From the NCBI GenBank assembly GCA_900753325.1, contig CAADYO010000009.1, positions 152,925 to 216,924 of the forward strand: a stretch of DNA of 64,000 bases, read 5' to 3'. The position numbers and the translations under genes are program-made. The DNA is from Bacilli bacterium (GTDB lineage: Bacteria > Bacillota_I > Bacilli_A > RF39 > UBA660). Positions 7,912 to 15,225 of the stretch are shown here, piece by piece (position 1 is the stretch's first letter; each line of letters starts with the position of its first letter). Below the pieces are notes generated by a model. That model had not been told where the DNA came from. It searched no databases and saw nothing but the letters and a program-made list of their open reading frames with translations.

Positions 7912-8571
7912 ATGAAAAAGATAATTGTTTTGCTCTCTATTGTTTTATTGTTGATTACTGGTTGTAGTATTAAGGAATTAGACCATGATGATTTTGAGAA
8001 GAACATGGGTATTTTACTTTCTGAGAAGACTAAAGCAAGTAATGTTCGTTTTGAAGGATATAAGTATTATGTGCCTGATGGATTAAAGTTTATCAATAAA
8101 GAAGAATATAATGCTATTCTTAAGGATAGATTTGGTAATGATTATTATTTATATATAGATGCTATTAGTTATTATCATAAAACTTTAAATACATACAAAA
8201 TAAAACAGGATGCATATTATTCTAAAGTTATTAATTATAGTAATAAAACTGGCTATCTTGAAATAACAGAGTATGATGATAAATACTTTGTAGAATTTGT
8301 TTTTAATTATGCAAAGATGGAGGCACTTGTTGATAAAGATAATTTAGTTAATGTTATTGATAATATGTGTTATATTTTGCGTTCAGTTAAATTCAATGAT
8401 AAAGTTTTAGAAAGTTTAGTTGGAGATAATGTACTAAGTTATGCTGAGGAAAGTTTTACATTGTTTGATACTAAGTCATCACAAGATGATTTTCTGGATG
8501 TTGTTAGTAAGTATGATTCTGAATATAAGAAAGCAAGAGATCAAGAAAAATTGGAACTAGATGAAGAATAA
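7912..8571 (+). CDS. Putative lipoprotein, unknown function
   Basis: 219 residues with a type II signal peptide: MKK, a hydrophobic core, then the lipobox ITGC with the lipidated Cys near residue 18. The mature part has alternating Tyr/Lys-rich strands and an acidic helical tail (KARDQEKLELDEE). I recognise no enzyme motif. It is the first gene of a cluster followed by an acidic disordered protein, a DUF948-like protein and a YtxH protein, spaced 17, 15 and -8 nt apart, which suggests one operon. Anchored on the outer face of the membrane. Confidence 0.75.
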   Translation: MKKIIVLLSIVLLLITGCSIKELDHDDFEKNMGILLSEKTKASNVRFEGYKYYVPDGLKFINKEEYNAILKDRFGNDYYLYIDAISYYHKTLNTYKIKQDAYYSKVINYSNKTGYLEITEYDDKYFVEFVFNYAKMEALVDKDNLVNVIDNMCYILRSVKFNDKVLESLVGDNVLSYAEESFTLFDTKSSQDDFLDVVSKYDSEYKKARDQEKLELDEE

Positions 8572-8588
8572 TATAAAGAGGTGAGTTT

Positions 8589-9656
8589 ATGGGTATATTT
8601 GAGAAACTTAAAAATGCTCTATTTGAGGAAGAGTATGTTGAAGTTGTTGAAAAGCCTAAAACACAAAAAGTTTCTAAGAAAAAGACTGCTCCAAGAGAAA
8701 AAATAAAGGAAAAATATAGTAATAAGGATAATGATTTTGAAGAAGAGGAAAAGCCTGTTGCTAAAAAAGTAGTTCTTCCGGAAAAAAGAGAAAGTCATAT
8801 TCCAGATGATGATGTAGATGATGAAATTGAGACAATTGATGATGTAAAAGAAGAAGAAGAACAGCATAGTACCTTTAAAATGATTGATGATGATGACTTT
8901 AAGGTTGATGACGATATTCCACCGGCTGTTAGTGAACCAAAGATCGTTAAAGTTATAGAAAAAGATGATACTATTCCTCCATATTCTATGAAAAGAGATA
9001 GGAATGAAAAATTATATCCATCTAAGGCTCCTAAAAATACTGGACCTCAGCCATATGGAATTGAAGAAACTCCGCAGTCTACTGTTAAGGAATATAATAT
9101 TTATGAGAAAAAAGAGGAAAAGTCTTATTTTAAACCATCACCTATAATCTCCCCAATATATGGTATTTTAGATAAAAATTACAGTAAAGAAGATATTGTT
9201 CCTAAAAGAGAGATTAGACTTACTAGTAGTTTAGCTAGAGAAAAAGTTAGTGTGGATGATGTTAGAGAAAAGGCATTTGGTAAAAATGAAGAACCTGTAT
9301 CTCATAGAAGTAGAGTTGATAATAATGATCCAACGTTTGAACTTGAAAAAGATGATACAAATTTATTAGTTGATTTAAGTTCTGATGATGATAAACCTTC
9401 TGTTAAAGATGTTACAATGGGAGATGCTGTTGAATATTTTCAAGATTTAGGATTAGAATATAATGTAGACTATGTAGATGCAGGCAAAAAAACGTCTGGT
9501 AGACGTGAAAAGAAAGTTTATGATGATGATATAACTATTGATAATTTTGAAAGTACTGAAAAAAAGACTGAAGTAGTACAAAAGAAAAACGACGATGGTG
9601 ATACTGATGATAATTTATTTGATTTAATAGATTCTATGTATCAGGATCAAGATTAA
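8589..9656 (+). CDS. Acidic, mostly disordered protein
   Basis: 355 residues. After a short amphipathic start (MGIFEKLKNALF), reminiscent of membrane-targeting helices, most of the chain is charged and low in complexity, with Asp/Glu clusters (DDDVDDEIETIDDVKEEEE) and Pro-rich linkers (IISPIYGILDKNY). A short conserved-looking block near residues 275-300 (TMGDAVEYFQDLGLEYNVDYVD) may be folded. No transmembrane segment. I do not recognise the family; an adaptor or scaffold of the division or envelope machinery would fit the composition, as inference only. Start ATG behind AGAGGTGA. Confidence 0.7.
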   Translation: MGIFEKLKNALFEEEYVEVVEKPKTQKVSKKKTAPREKIKEKYSNKDNDFEEEEKPVAKKVVLPEKRESHIPDDDVDDEIETIDDVKEEEEQHSTFKMIDDDDFKVDDDIPPAVSEPKIVKVIEKDDTIPPYSMKRDRNEKLYPSKAPKNTGPQPYGIEETPQSTVKEYNIYEKKEEKSYFKPSPIISPIYGILDKNYSKEDIVPKREIRLTSSLAREKVSVDDVREKAFGKNEEPVSHRSRVDNNDPTFELEKDDTNLLVDLSSDDDKPSVKDVTMGDAVEYFQDLGLEYNVDYVDAGKKTSGRREKKVYDDDITIDNFESTEKKTEVVQKKNDDGDTDDNLFDLIDSMYQDQD

Positions 9657-9671
9657 TAGGAGGAGAAAATT

Positions 9672-9977
9672 ATGGACTTTTTAAATTTTGTTTTACCTGT
9701 TTTGCTATATAGTTTAGCAATTGTATTAATAATAGTATTGATAGTTTTGGGAATTAAGTTGATTCTTATGCTTAATAAAGTTGATAAAGTAGTTGATAAT
9801 GTTTCAGACAAAGTTGATTCACTTAATGGAATTTTCTCTTTTATTGATAGAACAACTGATAGTCTAGCTTTATTAAGTGATACTGTTGTTAATGCTATTG
9901 CTGGTGTTGTATTTAAACTATTTAAAGGTAAAAAAAGAAGAGAAAAGAAAGATGAGGAGGATTTTGAAGATGAGTAA
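9672..9977 (+). CDS. DUF948-like membrane protein
   Basis: 101 residues: one N-terminal membrane helix (about 6-32), then an amphipathic heptad region (KVDKVVDNVSDKVDSLNGIF) and a basic/acidic tail (KKRREKKDEEDFEDE). This is the layout of the DUF948 family, often found beside YtxH proteins in Bacillota. AGGAGGAGA precedes the ATG. Its stop overlaps the next start in ATGAGTAA. Confidence 0.75.
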   Translation: MDFLNFVLPVLLYSLAIVLIIVLIVLGIKLILMLNKVDKVVDNVSDKVDSLNGIFSFIDRTTDSLALLSDTVVNAIAGVVFKLFKGKKRREKKDEEDFEDE

Positions 9978-10380
9978 GAAAAAAGGTTGTGGAAAGTTTT
10001 TATTTGGTGCTGCACTTGGTGCAGGTTTAGGACTTTTATTTGCTCCTAAAAAAGGTAGTGATACAAGAGCTGACCTTAAAGTACAGTTTGATAAATTAAT
10101 GAATCAAATTAGAGATATTGATACTGAAGAGGTAAAAGCTGAATTTGATAGACGTGTAAATGAAATCAAAGCTGATCTTACAGATTTAGATAAAGAAAAG
10201 GCTTTAGATTTAGCTAAGGAAAAGGCTTTGGTGTTAAAGGAAAAAGTTGAAGATCTTGTTGATTTGGCTGTTGAAAAAGGTACTCCAGTTTTACGTGATG
10301 CTGCTGATGAATTAAGAGTTAAAGCTATTGCTGTAACAAAAGAAGTTTTAAAAAAGTTAGAAAAAGAAGAGAAAAAGTAG
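9970..10380 (+). CDS. YtxH-domain protein
   Basis: 136 residues. The Gly-rich N-terminal segment with the LFAPKKG motif (GAALGAGLGLLFAPKKGSDTR) is the YtxH signature, a short membrane-inserted or amphipathic helix. The rest is an amphipathic coiled coil built from EKALDLAKEKAL-like repeats. In Bacillus, YtxH is a general-stress membrane protein of unknown role. The start at 9970 is inside the previous gene and is preceded by GAGGAGG. An in-frame ATG at 9877 is a shadow of the DUF948 gene. Confidence 0.85.
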   Translation: MSKKKGCGKFLFGAALGAGLGLLFAPKKGSDTRADLKVQFDKLMNQIRDIDTEEVKAEFDRRVNEIKADLTDLDKEKALDLAKEKALVLKEKVEDLVDLAVEKGTPVLRDAADELRVKAIAVTKEVLKKLEKEEKK

Positions 10381-10397
10381 GAAAATCCTACTTTTTT
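10372..10397 (+). terminator. Terminator of the lipoprotein-ytxH cluster
   Basis: AGTAGGA (10376-10382) pairs with TCCTACT (10386-10392), extended by A-T pairs, then a T run. Overlaps the stop codon. Confidence 0.85.
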
Positions 10398-10398
10398 G

Positions 10399-10426
10399 TT
10401 GTATTTTTAGTTTTCTATGTTATAAT
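10399..10426 (+). promoter_or_regulatory. Promoter of the tyrS T-box operon
   Basis: TTGTAT (10399-10404), 16-bp spacer, TATAAT (10421-10426), with a TGT extension. Confidence 0.6.
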
Positions 10427-10432
10427 TTATTT

Positions 10433-10642
10433 ATATTTTTGATGACTGATATTTTAGTAGAAGTTAATTATTTTAGTAGAGACCTAATGGTTGGTGAAAA
10501 TTAGGAGATATTTAATTTTGAATTACACTATTATGAGAAAATCGTTTATCGCGTTAAGATATGAGAGTGCATAGATTTTTCTATGAATTAAGGTGGTACC
10601 ACGAGCTAATTCGTCCTTATAGATGAGTTGGCTCTTTTTTTT
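10433..10642 (+). promoter_or_regulatory. T-box riboswitch, tyrosine type
   Basis: The T-box sequence AAGGTGGTACCACG is at 10590-10603 and is followed by a 13-bp terminator hairpin. The Stem I region contains AGTAGAGACC and GGTTGGTGAAAA. TAC at 10524-10526, in GAATTACAC and followed by A, is the best specifier candidate, fitting tRNA-Tyr. It controls the CYTH gene and tyrS. Confidence 0.88.
10603..10642 (+). terminator. T-box-controlled terminator of the tyrS leader
   Basis: A 13-bp stem (10603-10615 with 10622-10634, three G-T wobbles) is followed by eight T. Confidence 0.85.
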
Positions 10643-10658
10643 GAAGGGAGTGATGCTT

Positions 10659-11204
10659 TTGCATACTGAGTATGAAGTTAGAGTACTTAATATTAAAAAG
10701 GAAAAAATTATAAAAAAGTTGGAGGAGTTACATGCTGAGTTTCAGTGGGATTTGATTCAAAAGCGTTATGTGTATGATTTTATTCCTAGCATTGAAAGTA
10801 AATGGATTAGACTTAGAACTAATGGAAAGAAAACTACTTTGACTATTAAAAATTTGGTTTCTTCTGAAATTGATGGAACGCAAGAATTAGAGATTGAGGT
10901 TGATAATTTTGAAAGATGTAATTTGATTTTGAAAGAATTAGGTTATGTTCCTAAAGGTTATCAAGAAAATAGAAGGAGACAATATTTACTTAATGGTGTA
11001 GAAGTTGATATTGATTCTTGGCCATTAATTCCTGATTATTTGGAAATAGAAGGTCCGAGTGAAGAGGCTGTTTATAATGCTTTAGAGAGCCTAGGATTTA
11101 AAAGAGAAGATGCAACTAGTCGTGATGTTGAAGGAATTTTTTTAGATTATGGGCATAATTTAAATGATATATATAACTTAAAATTAGAGGAGGAAAGAAA
11201 ATGA
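10659..11204 (+). CDS. CYTH-domain protein (class IV adenylate cyclase / triphosphatase fold)
   Basis: 181 residues with CYTH features: the N-terminal E-Y-E-V-R motif (the ExExK-type strand), then WIRLRTNG, then KTTLTIK, ELEIEV, RRRQYLLNGVEVDIDSWP and LEIEG. These charged strands line the triphosphate tunnel in this fold. The family includes CyaB-type adenylate cyclases, thiamine triphosphatases and inorganic triphosphatases, so the substrate is open. I prefer TTG 10659, which has AAGGGAG well spaced upstream and gives MHTEYEVRVLNI; ATG 10653 sits too close to the SD. The stop overlaps the tyrS start (ATGA). Confidence 0.82.
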   Translation: MHTEYEVRVLNIKKEKIIKKLEELHAEFQWDLIQKRYVYDFIPSIESKWIRLRTNGKKTTLTIKNLVSSEIDGTQELEIEVDNFERCNLILKELGYVPKGYQENRRRQYLLNGVEVDIDSWPLIPDYLEIEGPSEEAVYNALESLGFKREDATSRDVEGIFLDYGHNLNDIYNLKLEEERK

Positions 11205-12433
11205 CAGTATATGAGGATTTAAAATGGAGAGGTTTAATTAAAGATGTAACATCTCCAGAATTAGAAGAAAAATTGAATAACGGTGGAATGACTTTTTATA
11301 TAGGTGCTGATCCGACTGCGGAGAGTCTTCATATTGGACAGTATCCTACCTTCTTAGTTGCGGAAAGATTAAGAAGAGCTGGACATAAACCAATCATCTT
11401 AGTAGGTGGGGCTACAGGAAGAGTGGGAGATCCTAGAGGAACTGGTGAAAGAGAAAAAGCAGATATTAAGGTTATAGAAAAGAACTTTGTAAAGATAAAA
11501 GCTCAAATGCAGAAGTTATTTGGAGAAGATACTTTAGTAGTTAATAACTATGATTGGTTTAAGGATTATAATTATATCGACTTTTTAAGAGATGTTGGAA
11601 AATATATTAATGTGTCTTATATGATTAATAAGGATTTAGTAAAGAGACAGATGGATGTTGGTATTTCTTATGCTGAGTTTTCTTATATGTTAATTCAAGG
11701 ATACGACTTTAAATATATACATGATCATTATGGAGCAGATTTACAGTTTGGTGGATCTGATCAATGGGGAAATTTAACTACAGGAATTGAGTTAATAAGA
11801 AAATTAAATAATGAGGAAGTATATGCTTTTTCTGTACCATTACTTGTTGATTCTACTGGTAGAAAGTTAGGCAAGAGTTTTGGAAATGCATTATGGATAG
11901 ATGAGGAGAAGACTTCTAGCTATGAAATGTATCAATACTTATTAAACCTTGAAGATGTAATGATAGAAGAATATCTTAAAAAATATACGTTCCTAGAAAA
12001 AGATGAAATTGAATCTATTATGAAAAGGCATAATGAAGCTCCAGAAAAGAGAATTGCTCAAAAGAAATTGGCTGAATGTGTTATTACAGATTTGCATGGA
12101 GAAGATAGTTATAATAAGGCTGTTAAAATTAGTGAATCTTTATTCAATGGTGATGTTAAAGCATTTACTTCTAAGGATGTTGAAGTTGCATTTAAAGGTT
12201 TAGATGTATTTACAGTTAAAGAAGATTTAAATATTGTTGATTTACTCGTTGCTGGTGGTTGTTGTTCTAGTAAAAGAGAAGCTAGAGAATTTGTTAGTAA
12301 TGGTTCAATTACTTTGAATGGTGAAAAAGTACTTGATTTAGATTTTGTACTTACAAAGGATTTATGTATTGATAATAAATATATTGTTATTAGACGTGGT
12401 AAGAAAAAGTACTTTATTGGAGTTTATGAGTAA
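11201..12433 (+). CDS. tyrS: Tyrosyl-tRNA synthetase
   Basis: 410-residue class I enzyme charging tRNA-Tyr. The HIGH-type motif is HIGQ (44-47), followed by GGATGRVGDPRG. The KMSKS-type motif is KLGKS (about 227-231). A C-terminal S4 RNA-binding domain is present (about 340-405: CCSSKREAREFVSNGSITLNG). GGAGG lies in the 3' end of the CYTH gene, and start and stop overlap by 4 nt, so translation is coupled. Expression is set by the tyrosine T-box. Confidence 0.97.
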   Translation: MTVYEDLKWRGLIKDVTSPELEEKLNNGGMTFYIGADPTAESLHIGQYPTFLVAERLRRAGHKPIILVGGATGRVGDPRGTGEREKADIKVIEKNFVKIKAQMQKLFGEDTLVVNNYDWFKDYNYIDFLRDVGKYINVSYMINKDLVKRQMDVGISYAEFSYMLIQGYDFKYIHDHYGADLQFGGSDQWGNLTTGIELIRKLNNEEVYAFSVPLLVDSTGRKLGKSFGNALWIDEEKTSSYEMYQYLLNLEDVMIEEYLKKYTFLEKDEIESIMKRHNEAPEKRIAQKKLAECVITDLHGEDSYNKAVKISESLFNGDVKAFTSKDVEVAFKGLDVFTVKEDLNIVDLLVAGGCCSSKREAREFVSNGSITLNGEKVLDLDFVLTKDLCIDNKYIVIRRGKKKYFIGVYE

Positions 12434-12441
12434 ATATTTAC

Positions 12442-12475
12442 AAAAAGGAAATATAATTTATTATATTTTCTTTTT
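12442..12475 (+). terminator. Terminator after tyrS
   Basis: AAAAAGGAAATATAA (12442-12456) pairs with TTATATTTTCTTTTT (12461-12475), loop of 4, one wobble. Confidence 0.8.
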
Positions 12476-12528
12476 ACTTGTGGAAAAAAGTTTTTATTTT
12501 TGTTATTATTATAGTGGGAGGTTAGTAT

Positions 12529-13746
12529 ATGGAGAAGAGAATTTTAAAGGTATTAAGAATTGTTTTTGTTATTTGTTTGGCTATTTTACTTGTGGAAGTT
12601 TTTTATCTGACATATGTTAACTTCTTTAAAGAAAAAAAGTCTATTTATTTTGATGCTATAAACGCTGTTACTGCAGGTGATAATAATAATTATATTGTTG
12701 TTGGAAGTAATAATAATAATGATAAACACTATGAGAAAGCTAAGATTGCTAAATACAATTCTAAAAAAGAAAAGATATTTGAGGTTTTATATAACAAAGG
12801 TTATAATGGTGCTTTTTTTGATGTTGCCTTGGATGAAGATAGTTATGTTGCTGTTGGTAGTTATGAGGCCAGTGATGATGAACATAAAGCTGGTACACGA
12901 AGAGCCTTAATTGTTAAGTTTGATAATACTGGTAAAATTTTATTTGATAAAAGTTTTGGTGTGCTTGATAATTCAAAATTTGTTGGAATTGAAGTTTTGA
13001 ATGATGGTTACTTAGTTGTTGGACAAAGTATTTATGAAAATACAACACTTGGTTTTTCAAATGCTGGTGGTGCTTATTTAGTGAAACTTGATAAATCTGG
13101 CAATATTATTTGGAGAAGCAATTATGGTGGAAATAAGGCTGCTATATTTAATGATGTTATTTGTGCTCAAGGTTATATTTATGTTTCTGGTAGAGATTCA
13201 TCTAGGGTTGGTCTTGTTAATAAGTATGATATGGATGGAAACCTTATCAAAAGTACTGGATATGAATATACTGATAGCTTAGGTTTTACTAGTTTAGTTG
13301 CTGTTGATGATGGAATTGTTGTTGCTGGTGCTAAAAAGACAGTTGATGATAATAATAATTCTATTGTAGATGCTTTGTTAGTTAAATATGATTTTGATTG
13401 TAACTATATAAGTGAAAAAAGTTATGATAATGGTAATATGGAAAGATTTAATATAGTTATTAGAGATTCTAATGGAAACTTATTGGTTGTTGGTAATGAA
13501 GCTCTTGCCGATACTAATAATGATGTTAATGTATTATTATATAATGGTATAATTGGCAAGTATAAAAGTGATTTATCTGATATAAAACTCGAGAAGTATG
13601 GTGAACAAAGAGATGATCATTTTACTGATGTGATACTTGTTAATAATGATTATTGGGTTGTTGGATATTCTTCTTATGAGGATGGAAGTTATTTGAGTAA
13701 GTTTATTGTATATAGTGATGCTCTAAAGGTATTGGAGGTTCAATAA
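12529..13746 (+). CDS. Membrane-anchored beta-propeller-like protein
   Basis: 405 residues. An N-terminal membrane anchor (about 9-30) is followed by an extracytoplasmic domain made of repeated blades. Recurring elements include YIVVGSN, YVAVGSY, YLVVGQS, GIVVAGAKK, LLVVGNEA and YWVVGYSS, each followed by a K(F/Y)D.(T/S/D)G strand. That gives about six or seven blades of 50-55 residues, like delta-60 or PQQ-type propellers. No catalytic motif. The stop overlaps the start of the phosphatase gene (TAATG), so the two are probably co-translated. Role unknown; a surface binding or scaffold protein is an inference. Confidence 0.75.
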   Translation: MEKRILKVLRIVFVICLAILLVEVFYLTYVNFFKEKKSIYFDAINAVTAGDNNNYIVVGSNNNNDKHYEKAKIAKYNSKKEKIFEVLYNKGYNGAFFDVALDEDSYVAVGSYEASDDEHKAGTRRALIVKFDNTGKILFDKSFGVLDNSKFVGIEVLNDGYLVVGQSIYENTTLGFSNAGGAYLVKLDKSGNIIWRSNYGGNKAAIFNDVICAQGYIYVSGRDSSRVGLVNKYDMDGNLIKSTGYEYTDSLGFTSLVAVDDGIVVAGAKKTVDDNNNSIVDALLVKYDFDCNYISEKSYDNGNMERFNIVIRDSNGNLLVVGNEALADTNNDVNVLLYNGIIGKYKSDLSDIKLEKYGEQRDDHFTDVILVNNDYWVVGYSSYEDGSYLSKFIVYSDALKVLEVQ

Positions 13747-14303
13747 TGAAAATTACACTGGTTAGACATGGACAAACAGATTTTAATTATGAAGGTAAGA
13801 TTCAAGGAAGGTCAAACAATTTTTTGAACGATGAAGGAAGAAGACAATGCAAGTCTTTAAGAAATAAACTTATGAATCAACATTTTGATATTTGTTATAT
13901 GTCTCCTTTAGTTAGGGCTGTTGAAACAGCTATTATTTTAATAGGTGATAGAGTTGAAACTGTTGTTGATGATAGATTAATTGAAAGAGATATGGGAGAA
14001 TTAGAAGGGAAAAATAGAAAGGATTATGATGGAATAAGATATTGGAATTATAATCTTAATTGTCATGATGATGGAGTAGAAGGAATTCAAAGTATTTTTG
14101 AAAGATGCCATGACTTTTTGAATTATATAATAAAAAAATATCCAGGTAAGGATATTTTGATTGTTTCACATGGAGCTCCTGTTAGAGCTATGCATCATAT
14201 TTTGAAGAAGACGGATTTAAATAGTAATTTATTAGATGTTAATGTTTGTAATTGTTATTGTGAAACAATTGAGTTTAATGAAAATGAATTTATGGATAAA
14301 TAA
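13746..14303 (+). CDS. Histidine phosphatase (phosphoglycerate-mutase-like)
   Basis: 185 residues with the branch-2 histidine phosphatase core: LVRHGQTDFN at residues 5-14 (catalytic His in RHG), the SPLVRAVETA segment with a conserved Arg near 58, ERDMGELEG, and the second catalytic His in VSHGAPVRAM near 141. This matches small cytosolic phosphatases of the GpmB/CobC/PhoE group; substrate not predictable. It starts 1 nt inside the stop of the propeller gene. Confidence 0.88.
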   Translation: MKITLVRHGQTDFNYEGKIQGRSNNFLNDEGRRQCKSLRNKLMNQHFDICYMSPLVRAVETAIILIGDRVETVVDDRLIERDMGELEGKNRKDYDGIRYWNYNLNCHDDGVEGIQSIFERCHDFLNYIIKKYPGKDILIVSHGAPVRAMHHILKKTDLNSNLLDVNVCNCYCETIEFNENEFMDK

Positions 14304-14304
14304 A

Positions 14305-14327
14305 AAAAGCACTTCTAAAGTGCTTTT
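14305..14327. terminator. Bidirectional terminator between the phosphatase and rpsD
   Basis: AAAAGCACTT (14305-14314) pairs with AAGTGCTTTT (14318-14327), loop of 3. The T run is longer on the minus strand, so it serves mainly rpsD. Confidence 0.85.
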
Positions 14328-14333
14328 AAATTT

Positions 14334-14936
14334 TTACTTGTTGTAGAATTCAACGATTAATGCTTCATTAATATCAGCATTAAGTTCATTTCTTTCAGGT
14401 AATCTTACAAAAGTTGCTTCTTTTTTACCTTCATCATAAGTGATGAAATCAACACGTTTTGTAATTTTTGATAATGCTTCTTCAACAACTTTTAAGTTCT
14501 TGTCATCTTCTTTTAGTGATATAACATCACCAACTTTAACTCTATATGAAGGAATATCAACTTTTTTACCATTAACAGTAACATGTCCATGATTTACAAG
14601 TTGTCTAGCTCCACGACGAGTAGAAGCAAAACCAGCACGATAAACTAAGTTATCTAAACGTGATTCAAGTAATCTTAAGAAGTTTGTACCATGAATACCT
14701 TGTAACTTAGAAGCTTCATCAAAAGTTTTTCTAAATTGTCTTTCATTTAATCCATACATGAAACGAACTTTTTGTTTTTCTTTTAATTGAGTTCCGTAAT
14801 CAGATAATTTACCTTTACGATCTTTTCCATGTTGTCCTGGACCATATGGACGACGAGCTAATTCTTTCCCAGTTTCAGTTAAAGAAAAACCAACACGACG
14901 AGCTTGTTTATAATTAGAACCTGTATATCTTGCCAT
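14334..14936 (-). CDS. rpsD: 30S ribosomal protein S4
   Basis: 200 residues. Starts MARYTGS, contains RPYGPGQHG and the C-terminal S4 RNA-binding domain ([32 protein letters not shown]). The zinc-binding Cys cluster found in some S4 proteins is absent (C-minus form). S4 binds 16S rRNA early in 30S assembly. The gene stands alone, as in Bacillus, with a leader of about 155 nt that is probably autoregulatory. AAAGGAGAAAA precedes the ATG. Confidence 0.98.
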   Translation of the reverse strand: MARYTGSNYKQARRVGFSLTETGKELARRPYGPGQHGKDRKGKLSDYGTQLKEKQKVRFMYGLNERQFRKTFDEASKLQGIHGTNFLRLLESRLDNLVYRAGFASTRRGARQLVNHGHVTVNGKKVDIPSYRVKVGDVISLKEDDKNLKVVEEALSKITKRVDFITYDEGKKEATFVRLPERNELNADINEALIVEFYNK

Positions 14937-15093
14937 AATTTTTCTCCTTTCTTTGTATTTGCAATTTACTGAAATGATTTAGTCATACCTTAGGGAGTTT
15001 TTCTTTTCTTTCGCATAAACAGCAATAGTTACTAAACACTATATGAAAAACACTTTAAAATATTCTAAATCTGCTGTTTCAAGTTAATTTGCA
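14937..15093 (-). promoter_or_regulatory. Structured rpsD leader, probable S4 autoregulatory RNA
   Basis: The transcribed leader runs from about 15093 to 14937 on the minus strand. An 8-bp long-range helix forms between AAACAGCA (15079-15072) and TGCTGTTT (15024-15017, minus-strand sense). More short helices are possible around the SD. In Bacillota, S4 represses its own mRNA by binding a pseudoknotted leader of this size; the same role here is inferred from position and the helix. Confidence 0.6.
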
Positions 15094-15099
15094 TTTATA

Positions 15100-15128
15100 A
15101 TTATAGGGTAAATATGTTGATATGTCAA
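15100..15128 (-). promoter_or_regulatory. Consensus sigma-A promoter of rpsD
   Basis: On the minus strand TTGACA (15128-15123), exactly 17 bp, TATAAT (15105-15100). Perfect match to consensus, as expected for a ribosomal protein gene. Confidence 0.9.
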
Positions 15129-15174
15129 GGAATTTTAGATGTATCTTGTCTATTTTAGTAATGCTTTGATTAAA

Positions 15175-15203
15175 TTGACAAATAATTAGATTATTTATAT
15201 ACT
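15175..15203 (+). promoter_or_regulatory. Sigma-A promoter of the surface protein gene at 15226
   Basis: TTGACA (15175-15180), 17-bp spacer, TATACT (15198-15203). Confidence 0.8.
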
Positions 15204-15225
15204 TAATAGTAGGGTGATTATAATA

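Noticed and set aside
9656..9671. Separate promoter for the DUF948-like gene
   Set aside because: Only 15 nt separate it from the upstream stop and these hold its SD; it is operonic.
9653..10015. 120-codon minus-strand frame over the DUF948/ytxH genes
   Set aside because: Antisense shadow of two recognisable genes; Ser/Thr/Leu-rich as expected from such complement frames.
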